Shown here in pieces: positions 1 through 9,072 of a DNA stretch of 64,000 nt. The stretch lies in contig JABTUM010000002.1 of assembly GCA_015075375.1 (NCBI GenBank), positions 715,393 to 779,392 on the forward strand, given 5' to 3'. The position numbers and the translations under genes were made by a program. Origin of the DNA: Planctomycetota bacterium (GTDB taxonomy: Bacteria > Planctomycetota > SZUA-567 > H5-PLA8). How positions within the stretch are numbered: the stretch's first letter is position 1; each line of letters opens with the position of its first letter. The notes beneath the pieces were generated by a model that saw nothing but the letters and a program-made list of their open reading frames with translations, did no database searches and was not told where the DNA came from.

Positions 1-17
1 CGAAACCCGCCGTCTAT

Positions 18-1250
18 TCAGCGCCTGCGGATCGTCTCGGTGGCGTGCTTGAGCGCTTTTTCAGCCAGCTTGGCGACTTCGGCCAGGCCGGTTTCGTTCA
101 GGTCCGCGCCGTCCATCTTGTCGGCGGCGCATTGCGTGGCGAAGGTCGCGTCGATCCACGGCGCGCCGCTCTCTTCGAGTTGCCGGCCGACGCGAGCCAG
201 GAAATCCTTGTGCCCCTTCTTTTGAGCGTCGGTCGCTCCCGCCGGAGCCGAGGGCAGCACCCAAATCGGCAAAACCCCCGATTGCAGGCAGCGGCTGCTG
301 ATGCGCTGCGCATCCGAGGCCGAACTGGACGCTTTCCAAGCCGCCGCGGGCATCGCCAAGAGCACCGTTTCGCTCTCGGTCTTGGATAGGACATACGGAA
401 GCAGCGCACGCAGTTCGGCGAAGCCGTTCAGGTTCAATCCTTCGGGCAGGACAGCTTTGGTCATTTCCGTGCGCGGTACGTTCGCCGCGACGAGGGCTGG
501 AAACGCCTCCGCGTGCTTGCCCGGAGCCAAGGGCAGGATCGTGCGCGGTTTGGTCCGTCCTGACGGGCGGCGCAAGGCTTCTTTGGCGTTCTCGATCGTC
601 TTTGTCGAGATGCGGAAGCCGTCGACATCCGCCTGGGCTTCCAATTGCGCGCGCTTGATCTCTTCGGCCAGCGCCACGTTCCAGAGTTGTTCGGGTGTCG
701 CGCCCGTCGTCACGATGAAATCGTCGATCCAGACTTCGGGCATTCCGGCGCCGCCCACGATGAAAATTTTAATCTGGCTCAGCTTGAAGTCGTTGGGCAT
801 GCGCGTCACGCCGCTGCGCGCCTGGCCCATCGGGGTGGTCACGTCGAACCAGCGGTCGTTCGTGGTCGAGGTGTAGCGGTAGGTATACCCCTTCGCCCCG
901 TCGTTGAACTCGATCCGAACCTGATCGATGCCCTTGCCGAAGACGCGGAATCCGACGTACACCTTATTGATGTCCGTCGCACCCGGCAGCTTGAACTGGC
1001 CGACCCTGCCGCTCCAAACCCAGGCCAAGTTGGCATCCCAACTGGCTTTCCCGAGCTTCAGTGCTTTGGTGTTGGGGCGGACGCCTTTCCCAATCTCCGG
1101 AGTACCGTTCGACCACGCCTTGTTGTCGTCTTCGAAGCTGTCGAACCAAGTGATAGGCCCCGGCGCTTGTGCGCGGACGGATCCTGCCGCGAGCAGCAGC
1201 GCAAACGCCACCGCAGCCCGAATCCAATGTGAACCTGGGGACGCGGTCAT
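18..1250 (-). CDS. Secreted protein, N-terminal CBM-like domain plus SGNH-like C-terminal domain
   Basis: Predicted 410 aa. The reading frame is open further upstream, but the start at 1250 is chosen because it gives a clean signal peptide (hydrophobic AVAFALLLAAG, cleavage near VRAQA) and overlaps the upstream stop as ATGA. Residues about 30-180 read as a beta-sandwich carbohydrate-binding-like domain (FDSFEDDNKAW at the start, VWIDDFIV at the end, typical edge strands). Residues about 230-400 resemble an alpha/beta SGNH-hydrolase-like fold, with no obvious GDS nucleophile motif, so it may be non-catalytic. It forms a tandem pair with the next gene, which has the same two-part plan. Likely exported; substrate unknown. 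Confidence 0.7.
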   Translation of the reverse strand: MTASPGSHWIRAAVAFALLLAAGSVRAQAPGPITWFDSFEDDNKAWSNGTPEIGKGVRPNTKALKLGKASWDANLAWVWSGRVGQFKLPGATDINKVYVGFRVFGKGIDQVRIEFNDGAKGYTYRYTSTTNDRWFDVTTPMGQARSGVTRMPNDFKLSQIKIFIVGGAGMPEVWIDDFIVTTGATPEQLWNVALAEEIKRAQLEAQADVDGFRISTKTIENAKEALRRPSGRTKPRTILPLAPGKHAEAFPALVAANVPRTEMTKAVLPEGLNLNGFAELRALLPYVLSKTESETVLLAMPAAAWKASSSASDAQRISSRCLQSGVLPIWVLPSAPAGATDAQKKGHKDFLARVGRQLEESGAPWIDATFATQCAADKMDGADLNETGLAEVAKLAEKALKHATETIRRR

Positions 1251-2509
1251 TCTTCTTCCTCTTCCACCGCCGGCGCTCCGGGCTTGCCAGGAGCCGCCGA
1301 ACCCGAGCCCACATCGAGCCCCAGGATATGCTTCGCCGAGAGGCGCAGGATCGCTTCGACGCGCTGCGGGAAGTCCGCGGCGCTGCCGTCCATGGCCGGA
1401 ACCTTGGCCTCGTGCATCACGCCCATGATCGCGCTGCGCAGCGGGTCGTCCGGACCGCCTTCCGGCACCACCAGGATCGGGACCGCGCCGAAATATCCGC
1501 AGAGCGCGCATACGTCGTCCCAATCGGCCTTAAGGTGGTCCGGCACGCTCTTGAGCGACCCTTGATGCAGAAATACGAACGCCGGCTTTTCTTTGAGCAG
1601 GTGATCGGGCAAGAGGCGCAGCAGGTCGAGCGGCGTGACATCCCCGGTCTGGAGCGCGGGCAGCGCGGCGGCCTGCGCCCAGCCGGCCGGAGGCGCGGGC
1701 GACTTTGCCGTACCGCTGCCGGCCCACAGGATTTTATCCTTAGAGGCGCCTTTCAGGCCCTTCTTGAGCTGCGCGCGAACGCCGGCGGCGACTTCGGGTG
1801 AAAAACTCATCCCTGATCCCGCGAGTTCCCGCTTGGGTGCGGCTTGAGCCGGATCGGGCGCCGCGGGTTTGGCCGGAGCGGCCGCGGGCTTCGCTTCACC
1901 CTGTTTGGCGGGCGTCGCCGGCGGTGCGACGGGCGCGGGCGCGGCCGCGCCCGCGGGTTGGCCGCTGCCGTCGGGCCGTTTGGTGCCTGAAGGCGTAAAG
2001 CCTCCGCTGCTCAGCGCCAGGCAATCGATCCCGCCGTGGTTGGAAATCTTGCTGGTTAGCTTGAACTTCAACGTGTGCGCGCCGGGTTTAAGCTTGAGCG
2101 TGCCGAAATCGTGCCAAGCCAGGTTGCGATGGTCGGGCTTCTCCGAAATCATCTGCTCTTCGGTCTTCTTGGCGAAGTCGCAGGGCTCCCATTCCTCGCC
2201 ATCGAGCTGCCACTGCATCGTCACCATCAAATTGTTGCAACGCACCCAGAATCGAAAATCGCCCGCCGCCTCGATTTTGAATGAGTAGGTGATCTCCCCG
2301 GCATCGGGGCCGTAATGGCTGGCCCATTCGCCGCCGGAAAGCACCGTCTTGGTTACGGCGTCGTACCAGTTGTGCTTGACGAAATTGGATTCCTGCGCGG
2401 CTTCGCCCTCGATCCAGACGTGCTCCGCGCGAAGCGCGGAAACGGCCAGCAACCCGCTCAGTGCGGCGCCAACAAAACATGTTTTAAGCTTTCGGTACGG
2501 CAACGGCAT
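1247..2509 (-). CDS. Secreted protein, CBM35/6-like domain, Ala/Pro linker, SGNH-like domain
   Basis: Predicted 420 aa. Start chosen at 2509, where GGGAG lies upstream and the protein begins with a signal peptide (CFVGAALSGLLAVSALRA). Mature start EHVWIEGEAA is typical of CBM35/CBM6-type beta-sandwiches; this domain runs to about residue 165. A Pro/Ala-rich linker (about 175-240) leads to an alpha/beta domain (LLRLLPDHLL, PILVVPEG) that resembles the C-terminal domain of the downstream gene. The tail is GAPAVEEEEE. The stop overlaps the downstream start (ATGA), so the two are probably co-translated. Function is not known; binding of extracellular polysaccharide is an inference. Confidence 0.7.
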   Translation of the reverse strand: MPLPYRKLKTCFVGAALSGLLAVSALRAEHVWIEGEAAQESNFVKHNWYDAVTKTVLSGGEWASHYGPDAGEITYSFKIEAAGDFRFWVRCNNLMVTMQWQLDGEEWEPCDFAKKTEEQMISEKPDHRNLAWHDFGTLKLKPGAHTLKFKLTSKISNHGGIDCLALSSGGFTPSGTKRPDGSGQPAGAAAPAPVAPPATPAKQGEAKPAAAPAKPAAPDPAQAAPKRELAGSGMSFSPEVAAGVRAQLKKGLKGASKDKILWAGSGTAKSPAPPAGWAQAAALPALQTGDVTPLDLLRLLPDHLLKEKPAFVFLHQGSLKSVPDHLKADWDDVCALCGYFGAVPILVVPEGGPDDPLRSAIMGVMHEAKVPAMDGSAADFPQRVEAILRLSAKHILGLDVGSGSAAPGKPGAPAVEEEEE

Positions 2510-2715
2510 GACGATCTCCCGGCGATGCGGCGCCCGAACGGCGCGCGCATTCGAATCACTCGCAGTAATGGTAACTAATGAAGGCGAAAAGTTCACCCGG
2601 AAAGCACCGGGAATGCAAGTCCAAAGCATTAATGGCCCAGCGGGTACACGTATTTTCCGTCGAGAATTGCAGCTAATTTCAAGCCGCTAAATACCCGTGG
2701 AGTGGTCTATACCTC

Positions 2716-3933
2716 TCAGGCTTTCAGCGGCACCAATTCCACGCTTAGTACGTGGTTTTGCCCGCGCAGCGCCGCCAGCGTTGCGGCTTCGGGTGCGCTG
2801 TCCAATTCGATCCGCGCGACAGCCGCGCCGGCGCCGTGGAAGACGATGTTGCTCGTGCGCTGGACGTTGATCCCGTTCGTACGCAACTCGTCGAAGATGC
2901 CCGCCAGCACGCCCACGCGGTCGTAGTGACGAACCGCTAGGAGCCACTGGGCCGGCGTGCGTTCGGCAAGGTTTACGCAGTTGGGGACACTCCCCGACTT
3001 CAGGAAGCACTCCACGATGCGCACCGCCTCTTGCGCGATCGCTTCCTGCGCCTGCTCGGTGCTCGCGCCGATGTGCGGCGTCCCGACGAAGCCCGGCGCG
3101 TCCTTGATCGCGAGCGTGAAGTCCGCCGCCGCCGCTCCGGGTTCGCCTTCGAACACATCCAGCGCCGGCCGGATGCCGCGGGTCTTGACGGCTTCTTCAA
3201 GCGCCCGGAGGTCCACCACCTCGCCGCGGCTGGTGTTGATCAGAATGGCGCGCGGCTTCATGGCGGCGAGAAACTTCGCGTCGACCAGATGCTTCGTCTG
3301 CGGCGTGTAGGCCACGTGAATCGTGACCGCGTCGGCACGGCTGGCGATTACCAGCGGATCCAGAACGCGTTCGACGCCCAGTTCCTGCGCGCGCTCGGCC
3401 GTCAGCGAGCGCGACCACGCCAGCACCGGCATCCCGAACGCCTTGGCCCGTTCGATCACGCGCTCGCCGATCCCGCCCACGCCCAGGACACCCAGCGTGC
3501 GGCCTTTCAGGCCGTCGGCCTTGCCGTACTCGCCCTTGGACCACTTCCCGGCCTTAAGGTCCGCGGTGGCTTGCGGGATGCGCCGGTCCGCGGCGAGCAA
3601 CAGGCCCATGGTCAGTTCCGCCACCGCCGCGGCGTTCTTGCCCGGGCAATTGGCGACGTAGATCCCCAGTGCGCTGGCCTTTTCGGTATCGATGTTGTCC
3701 GTACCGGCGCCTGCTCGAACGATGAGCTGCAGTTCCTTTCCGGCATCGATCGCCGCCGCTTTCACTTTCGTCGAACGCACCACCAGCACCGCGACGCCGT
3801 CGAGCATCTCCGGAAGCTTCTCCGCGCTCGAATCCGGCTCGTAGCGCAACTCCGCGCCCAGCGCCTTCAGGCGTTCCAATCCGCTGGAAGAAAACTTGTC
3901 GGCCACCAGGATGCGCTTTACGCCGTCGGACAT
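2716..3933 (-). CDS. serA: D-3-phosphoglycerate dehydrogenase-like, with C-terminal ACT domain
   Basis: 405 aa. Oxidises 3-phosphoglycerate with NAD+ in the first step of serine synthesis. Visible motifs: Rossmann GVGGIGERV (about 150-160), INTSRGEVVD with the substrate-binding Arg, ALDVFEGEP with the catalytic Glu, and GTPHIGAST with the catalytic His. The last 75 residues look like an ACT domain (QWLLAVRHYDRVGVLAGIFDELRTNGIN... region), the usual serine-feedback module. Shorter than the 525-aa form because the intervening ASB domain is missing. AGGAG precedes the ATG. A 2-hydroxyacid dehydrogenase of other specificity is possible, but the ACT domain favours SerA. Confidence 0.85.
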   Translation of the reverse strand: MSDGVKRILVADKFSSSGLERLKALGAELRYEPDSSAEKLPEMLDGVAVLVVRSTKVKAAAIDAGKELQLIVRAGAGTDNIDTEKASALGIYVANCPGKNAAAVAELTMGLLLAADRRIPQATADLKAGKWSKGEYGKADGLKGRTLGVLGVGGIGERVIERAKAFGMPVLAWSRSLTAERAQELGVERVLDPLVIASRADAVTIHVAYTPQTKHLVDAKFLAAMKPRAILINTSRGEVVDLRALEEAVKTRGIRPALDVFEGEPGAAAADFTLAIKDAPGFVGTPHIGASTEQAQEAIAQEAVRIVECFLKSGSVPNCVNLAERTPAQWLLAVRHYDRVGVLAGIFDELRTNGINVQRTSNIVFHGAGAAVARIELDSAPEAATLAALRGQNHVLSVELVPLKA

Positions 3934-3961
3934 GCGGACCTTCTCCTTTGAATCTGTAACA

Positions 3962-3992
3962 CTTATGCTCCAATCTGTTTGCGCGCTGTCAA
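3962..3992 (-). promoter_or_regulatory. Candidate sigma-70-type promoter for the serA-like gene
   Basis: On the minus strand a perfect TTGACA (3987-3992) is followed after 19 bases by CATAAG (3962-3967), about 30 bases before the serA-like ATG. The spacer is longer than ideal and the -10 element is weak, so the exact -10 is uncertain. Confidence 0.4.
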
Positions 3993-4053
3993 GCTATTGG
4001 CGTCGGAGAGGCCAAGCGCTATGGTGCGCGGACGATCTTACGAGGAGGCCTTC

Positions 4054-5097
4054 ATGCTGCGTGTTGGCATCGCCGGGCTCGGATTCATGGGCATGATTCA
4101 TTACCACGCTTTCGGGCGCATTCCCGGCGTGCGTGTGGACGCGATCTCGACGCGCGATCCCAAGAAGCTCGCCGGCGACTGGACGGGTATTCAAGGCAAC
4201 TTCGGTCCGCGCGGTACGCGGATGGACTTGTCTGGCGTGCGCACCTACCCCGATCTCGATGCGATGCTCGCCGACCCCAAGCTCGACCTCATCGACGTGA
4301 CCCTCCCTACCGAACGCCACCTGGACGTCACGCTCGCCGCGCTGAAAGCCGGCAAGCACGTGCTGGTCGAAAAGCCCATCGCGCTCCAGCCTGCCGAAGG
4401 CCGGCGCATGGCTGCCGCGGCGCGGAAAGCGCGGCGCAAGTTGCTGGTCGCGCATGTCCTGCCGTTCTTTCCCGAATACGCCGCCGCGTACAAGCTGGCG
4501 ACCTCCGGGCGCTTCGGGAAGCTCCTGGGCGGGCACTTCAAGCGCATCATCAGCCGCCCCGACTGGTCGAAGGCCGCTCTCGATTACAGCCGCTCCGGCG
4601 GGCCGGCCGTCGATCTGCACATTCACGATACGCATTACATCCGTAACCTCTTCGGGATGCCCAAGGCGGTTTTTTCGCGCGGAGTCCAGGCCGGGGGAGG
4701 CGTGCAGTACCTCACCACTCAGTATATTTACGCCGATCCGGGGCTCACCCTCAGCGCTTCGTCCGGCGCCGTCAGCCAGTCCGGGCGCTCGTTCACGCAT
4801 GGCTTCGAGATTTACCTCGAGCGCGGCACCTTATGTTTCGAATGGGCCAACCAGGGCGGACAGCCCACGCCCGTGATGCCGCTGACGCTCTTCAAGCCCG
4901 ACCGTTCGGCCGAACGCGTCAAGCTGGGGAGTTCCGATCCGGTAGAGGCCTTCGTGGGCGAACTGAAATATGCCGCGGACGCATTGCGCGGGAAGCACGA
5001 CGGTAAACTGCTCGCCGCCGAGGGCGCTTTGGCCGCGCTGACACTGTGCCACAAGGAAATCGAGAGCGTGCGCAGTGGGCGCGTGGTGAAGGTTTAA
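4054..5097 (+). CDS. Gfo/Idh/MocA family NAD(P)-dependent oxidoreductase
   Basis: 347 aa. Start placed at 4054 because a strong GAGGAGG lies 5 bases upstream and the protein opens directly with the Rossmann strand MLRVGIAGLGFMG. The family motif EKPIAL (with catalytic Lys) is at about residues 107-112, followed by the alpha/beta substrate domain (HIHDTHYIRNLFG carries the typical His/Asp pattern). Family members oxidise or rearrange sugars, inositols and their derivatives; the substrate cannot be told here. It ends 4 bases before the RsmE gene, whose ribosome site overlaps this stop, so the two are likely coupled. Confidence 0.85.
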   Translation: MLRVGIAGLGFMGMIHYHAFGRIPGVRVDAISTRDPKKLAGDWTGIQGNFGPRGTRMDLSGVRTYPDLDAMLADPKLDLIDVTLPTERHLDVTLAALKAGKHVLVEKPIALQPAEGRRMAAAARKARRKLLVAHVLPFFPEYAAAYKLATSGRFGKLLGGHFKRIISRPDWSKAALDYSRSGGPAVDLHIHDTHYIRNLFGMPKAVFSRGVQAGGGVQYLTTQYIYADPGLTLSASSGAVSQSGRSFTHGFEIYLERGTLCFEWANQGGQPTPVMPLTLFKPDRSAERVKLGSSDPVEAFVGELKYAADALRGKHDGKLLAAEGALAALTLCHKEIESVRSGRVVKV

Positions 5098-5101
5098 GGG
5101 A

Positions 5102-5827
5102 ATGGCGCGCATCCGCCGCTTCGCCGTTCCCGACCTGTCCGCTGCAGCGGCCGGCGCGCGTCTGGCGTTGCCTGCCGACGAGCGGCAGCACGCCCGCGTG
5201 TTGCGCCTCGAAGCCGGAGTAGAGATCGAACTTTTCGATCCCCACGGCCATGTTTGGCGCGCGCGCCTGGGCGAGGCCGCCCAAGAGGCCGAACTGCTGG
5301 AAGCGCGCGAAACGATCGAGGTCCGGCGGCCGCCGCTCTGGCTGGCCACGGCTTGGCCCAAAGGCAAGCGTGCGGCGATGCTTGTGGAGAAGGCCTCCGA
5401 ACTGGGCGCCGCGCGGATTTTGCCGCTGCGTTGTGCGCGCAGTGTGGTGACTAAGGACGGCGAGAGCGAAGGCGTCGCGCGCTTGAAGCGCATCGCCGCG
5501 GAAGCCGCCAAACAGAGTGGGCGAACGGAGGTTCCGGCGGTCGAAGCCGAACGCTCCTTCATCGAGCTGCTGGAACGCGAGGGGGCGGCCGCGCGGATGG
5601 TATTGCTCGATCCGCGCGCGCCGCATCGGTTCGCGGACCTGATCGAAGAGCCCGCGGCAGACCCCCGGCCCTGGCTGGTGCTCGTAGGACCCGAGGGTGG
5701 CTTTACGGCCGAAGAAGAAGCACGCGCGGTGGAAGCCGGCGCGCTGCGAGCGCGCTTGGGGCCGCATGTCCTGCGTGTCGAGACGGCGGCGCTGGCCGCC
5801 TGCGCCGCTTGGGCCGCCCGCGCTTGA
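5102..5827 (+). CDS. rsmE: 16S rRNA (uracil-1498-N3)-methyltransferase RsmE
   Basis: 241 aa, the usual length. Methylates N3 of U1498 in 16S rRNA of the 30S subunit. N-terminal PUA-like domain (RRFAVPDLS... HARVLRLEAGVEIELFDPHG) and C-terminal SPOUT knot with the hallmark VGPEGGFTAEE and the LGPHVLRVETAAL motif. The second half of the central region carries KASELGAARILPL. Ribosome site AAGGGA overlaps the stop of the upstream oxidoreductase. Confidence 0.92.
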   Translation: MARIRRFAVPDLSAAAAGARLALPADERQHARVLRLEAGVEIELFDPHGHVWRARLGEAAQEAELLEARETIEVRRPPLWLATAWPKGKRAAMLVEKASELGAARILPLRCARSVVTKDGESEGVARLKRIAAEAAKQSGRTEVPAVEAERSFIELLEREGAAARMVLLDPRAPHRFADLIEEPAADPRPWLVLVGPEGGFTAEEEARAVEAGALRARLGPHVLRVETAALAACAAWAARA

Positions 5828-5885
5828 CGCGGGAACGAAATCGGAGACGTTGAAGGAGCGCCAAACCCGTAGGGATTTGCCTTCG

Positions 5886-6692
5886 ATGCCTGCCGAAGCT
5901 TTGTCCGCCTGGCGCCCCGCGCGCATAGTCCAAAACGAACCCATGGCCCGCGGGAGCATCTGGCTCACCTTGGAAGCCGCCGATGGGCGCGCGGCCGATT
6001 TCCGCCCCGGCCATGTGCTGGGTCTGGGGCTGCGCCAGCCCGACGGATCGTACCTGCGCCACGCGTATACCGTCAGCGTGGGCGATGCGCCGCAGCGCCG
6101 CTTTCATCACCTGTACCGCGTGATCCCATCGGGGAGGCTTACTCCGCGGCTCGAGAAGCTGCGTCCCGGCGAGACGATTTACTTCCAGGGACCGGGCCAT
6201 CGGCCCATCGAGGACGAAGTCGATCCGGGCGCCGAGCGCATTATTGGGATTGCGACGGGCACCGGCGTCGGCCCGCTCTATGGGTACGCCCGGCGCGTGC
6301 TGGAACTGGGCGAGATGCGGCCGATCACGCTCTTCGCCGGATTTCGGGAAGAGTCCGATATGTGCCTGCGCGACGAACTGGATGGTTTGGCGCACCGGTA
6401 TCCTAATTTCGGTTATCGCTACACGTTGACCCGGCCTTCGCCCGCGTGGCGCGGCTTGACCGGCCGCGTGACGCATTCGGTTCCGCCGATGCTGGGCCGG
6501 TTGGACCGGCCGCACGTGCACTTGGTCGGCAACGGCGAGATGGTGCATCTCTTTCGGAGCGCGCTCTTCGCCGCGGGCATGCCGCGAGAACGCGTGAGTA
6601 TCGAGACGTACTTCAACCATTCGGCCGAACCGCCCAAGCCGGACGTACAAGGGCTGGCCGAACGCCTGAAGCCGCCGGCCAAAGCATCTTGA
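5886..6692 (+). CDS. Ferredoxin/flavodoxin-NADP+ reductase family protein
   Basis: 268 aa. Start at 5886 gives MPAEALSAW, the first plausible Met after the upstream gene. FAD domain: R58-HAYTVS matches the RxY(S/T) isoalloxazine/phosphate motif. NAD(P) domain: GIATGTGVGPLYG (about 120-132) and the C-terminal HLVGNGEMV plus ETYFNH. It transfers electrons between NADPH and ferredoxin or flavodoxin in the cytoplasm. Residues 80-112 (LYRVIPSGRLTPRLEKL, GETIYFQGP) fit the FNR barrel. A flavohaemoprotein-type reductase domain is the alternative. Confidence 0.82.
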   Translation: MPAEALSAWRPARIVQNEPMARGSIWLTLEAADGRAADFRPGHVLGLGLRQPDGSYLRHAYTVSVGDAPQRRFHHLYRVIPSGRLTPRLEKLRPGETIYFQGPGHRPIEDEVDPGAERIIGIATGTGVGPLYGYARRVLELGEMRPITLFAGFREESDMCLRDELDGLAHRYPNFGYRYTLTRPSPAWRGLTGRVTHSVPPMLGRLDRPHVHLVGNGEMVHLFRSALFAAGMPRERVSIETYFNHSAEPPKPDVQGLAERLKPPAKAS

Positions 6693-6761
6693 ATCCGGCG
6701 GTTTTTGGGGAACCCGCGTTGGAAATGCAGATGGTAATCGGACCCTCCGAAGGAGGTTTCC

Positions 6762-7229
6762 ATGACGGCGCCCACCTTTTCCGATTTAAGCGAAGCGGAA
6801 CGCCAATGGATTGCCGCTCAGCTTGAAGGAGCGCGGCAATTCGTGGCGGCCGTGTCTCCATCCGACGCGTCCGGACCGATGACGCTCGAAGTCTTGGATC
6901 GCGCCTGGGCAGCGTGGCTGGGCCGCGAAGCCGGTGATCAGGCCGAAGTTAATGCGATCATCAATTTTGTCGGCGTCCAATGGGGGCAGTTCTTGGTGGA
7001 CCGCTTGGGCTTTGCCTGGACCATCGCCTCCGACCGGCAGGGAACCGATTTGGCGGTCCGCGCGCTGCCAGGACAAGGCGACGTCCTGCTGTACCCCGCC
7101 AACTTTGTCGCGAAACGGTGGGAGAAGCGCGAAGCGAACTTTCTGGCGGGGTCGTTCGATTCCGTTCGCCAGCAAGTGGAAGCCGTCGCGGCCGGCCGCC
7201 CTCTGAAGCCGTGGTGGCGGTTCTGGTAG
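6762..7229 (+). CDS. DUF3806 domain protein
   Basis: 155 aa with a strong ribosome site (GAAGGAGG). The core AIINFVGVQWGQFLVDRLGFAWTIA followed by GTDLAVRALPGQGDVLLYP and FVAKRWEK matches the pattern of DUF3806 proteins, soluble proteins of unknown function. No signal peptide or membrane segment. It is followed by a convergent gene only 3 bases away, so it is the end of the rightward run beginning at the Gfo/Idh gene. Confidence 0.65.
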   Translation: MTAPTFSDLSEAERQWIAAQLEGARQFVAAVSPSDASGPMTLEVLDRAWAAWLGREAGDQAEVNAIINFVGVQWGQFLVDRLGFAWTIASDRQGTDLAVRALPGQGDVLLYPANFVAKRWEKREANFLAGSFDSVRQQVEAVAAGRPLKPWWRFW

Positions 7230-7232
7230 TTG

Positions 7233-7982
7233 CTAGGTCCGCTGCTGGCGCAACACCCCGTGATGATGCCCGTCCTGCGGCCGATTGAAGGCAAAGGTAT
7301 TCGCGCGGCGGTCGTGGTCGGAGTGGTTCGCGTCGCTGCCGTGGATCACCAGCGACCCGAAGAAGACGCAGTCGCCCGGTTCCATGGGCACCGCCACCGC
7401 GTCGTTGCGGGGATTGAAGTACCCCGGCAGGTAAATGCCGAATCCGTATCCCGTATCCTTCTTGATGTGCTCCACCAGCCCGCGCTTATGGCTGCCGGGT
7501 ACGAATTGGATGCAGCCGTTCGTCGTTTCCGCCGGATCGATCGCCAGCATGCAGTTGATCTGGTGCGGCTCCGTAAACGCGCTCTTCCAGTACCCGAAAT
7601 CCTGGTGCCACGGCGTGATCGTGCCGTCACGCGCGGCCTTCATCAAAAGCTTGCTGTGAAAGTGCGCGATATTCGGCCCGAAAAGCCCTTCCACCACATC
7701 CAGGACCAAGTCGCTGTGCAGCAGGCGATTCAAACCCGGGCAGACGTTTTCGCTGTTCATGAGCTGCCGGATGCGCTTGGGACGGCCGGGCACCTGCTTG
7801 TCCCACGTCACGCCTACGTTTTCGGGCGTATGCTCAGCCATGCGCTCGTGGAGCGACTTCGTTTCCGCGTCGATCAGCGCCATCCAATCTTTCGGAACCA
7901 GCCCGCGCTTGAGTAAGTAGCCGTCGCGTTCGTACGCGGCCAGTTCTTCCGTGCTTAGCGCCGGCGCCGTCTGGGTGCTCAT
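7233..7982 (-). CDS. Phytanoyl-CoA dioxygenase (PhyH) family oxygenase
   Basis: 249 aa. Fe(II)/2-oxoglutarate-dependent oxygenase fold. Iron ligands visible: H-x-D in TPWHQDFGYW (about residue 120) and the distal His in SLVIHGSDANHS, followed by the 2-oxoglutarate-binding Arg (RANTFAFNR). Such proteins hydroxylate small molecules; substrate unknown. Divergent from an AraC-type regulator across 141 bases, which probably controls it. A second PhyH/AraC pair lies at 29.7-31.6 kb. Confidence 0.85.
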   Translation of the reverse strand: MSTQTAPALSTEELAAYERDGYLLKRGLVPKDWMALIDAETKSLHERMAEHTPENVGVTWDKQVPGRPKRIRQLMNSENVCPGLNRLLHSDLVLDVVEGLFGPNIAHFHSKLLMKAARDGTITPWHQDFGYWKSAFTEPHQINCMLAIDPAETTNGCIQFVPGSHKRGLVEHIKKDTGYGFGIYLPGYFNPRNDAVAVPMEPGDCVFFGSLVIHGSDANHSDHDRRANTFAFNRPQDGHHHGVLRQQRT

Positions 7983-8022
7983 GTCGAATGCCCTCGAAGT
8001 TCCAAGTTGACTGATTTTGCCC

Positions 8023-8037
8023 TATGGAAGTACCATA
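8023..8037. promoter_or_regulatory. Candidate operator in the PhyH/AraC divergent intergenic region
   Basis: Inverted repeat TATGG-(5)-CCATA at 8023-8037. Nearby, GATAAT occurs twice 12 bases apart (8073-8078 and 8085-8090) in an AT-rich patch, the kind of direct repeat AraC proteins often bind. Either may be the regulator's site; no binding evidence. Confidence 0.3.
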
Positions 8038-8123
8038 CAACCTGGATTTTAAGGGCGCATCGGGAGGCTTTTGATAATAACTTGGATAATCCTGCTCCAA
8101 AACGAAGCCGTACCGTGTTTACC

Positions 8124-8972
8124 ATGACAGGCTTTGCCAGCGAATCGGCGCGGCGGCTGTACTGGTACGTCCACAACGGTGCGCACATGGTATGCGGCCC
8201 CGACTTCGGTTGCGACCGGCCCAGCTTTCACGGGCACCAGATCATGTTCATGCTGCGCGGCCACGGTTCGGGCGCCTATCGCGGAGAAGCGTGGGAAGCG
8301 CGCGGAGGGCAGGCGGTGCTGATGGATCTGCGCCAGCCGCACAGCTACTTTGCCGATCCGGACGATCCGTGGGAAATGTACTGGGTCCGCTTCGACGGGC
8401 CGGGCGTGGCGAACGTGGCCAAAGCGCTGCTGGCCTCGGCCGGAAGCTGCGTCATTCCCTTTGCGTCGCGGGAGAAGCTCGACGAGGACTATCACGCGCT
8501 GGCCCGGTTGCTGGCCGAAGTGCCTCCCGGCTACGACGCGTGGGTCTGGCGGCATTTGGTGGGACTGACGGCGAACCTGATCGAAGGGCTGCGCCGTACG
8601 GGCCTGCCCGCCTCCCAGGATCTGACCGTCGCTCCCCATGCCGCGCCGGAAGGCATCGCCGCGGCCCTGGCCTTCATGCGCTTCCAGCACCAGCGTGCGC
8701 TCAGTATCGCGCAACTGGCGCAGACGGCACACATGAGCGAATCGCATTTCATCCGCCGCTTCCGCGCCGTCACCGGATTCACGCCCATGGAATACCTCGA
8801 GAAATTCCGAGTCGGCCGCGCCCAGGAACTGATGCAGGAGGAACCGGACCTCCGGCTGGGCGAGATCGCGCGCGCAGTGGGGTACGAGGACCCCGCCTAT
8901 TTCAGCCGCGTTTTTCGCAAGCAGGTGGGTTTTTCGCCGCGCGCCTACCGCCGCCGGCTCCCGGTGGGGTAG
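8124..8972 (+). CDS. AraC family transcriptional regulator
   Basis: 282 aa from the start at 8124 (an in-frame extension to 8007 exists but would run through the AT-rich control region). N-terminal cupin-like sensor (HQIMFMLRGHGSGAYRG...QPHSYF). C-terminal double HTH of about 100 residues: ALSIAQLAQTAHMSESHFIRRFRAVTGFTPMEYL then LRLGEIARAVGYEDPAYFSRVFRKQVGFSPRAYR, the AraC signature. Ligand probably a sugar or related compound; likely controls the divergent PhyH gene and perhaps the GH116 gene downstream. Confidence 0.88.
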   Translation: MTGFASESARRLYWYVHNGAHMVCGPDFGCDRPSFHGHQIMFMLRGHGSGAYRGEAWEARGGQAVLMDLRQPHSYFADPDDPWEMYWVRFDGPGVANVAKALLASAGSCVIPFASREKLDEDYHALARLLAEVPPGYDAWVWRHLVGLTANLIEGLRRTGLPASQDLTVAPHAAPEGIAAALAFMRFQHQRALSIAQLAQTAHMSESHFIRRFRAVTGFTPMEYLEKFRVGRAQELMQEEPDLRLGEIARAVGYEDPAYFSRVFRKQVGFSPRAYRRRLPVG

Positions 8973-9022
8973 GCCGCCCTTGCGCTTCGGGCCCGCATGG
9001 GGTACATATCCTAAATCCATGC

Positions 9023-9038
9023 GCTCACTCGTGTGAGC
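9023..9038. promoter_or_regulatory. Palindrome upstream of the GH116 gene, candidate operator
   Basis: GCTCAC-TCGT-GTGAGC, a perfect 6-bp-armed inverted repeat, lies 35 bases before the GH116 ATG and just downstream of TACATA/CTAAAT sequences that could be a -10 element. Position suits a repressor site or a short leader hairpin. Confidence 0.4.
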
Positions 9039-9072
9039 AAATGTAAATTACCGAGTCCGGAGCCGAGCCGCC

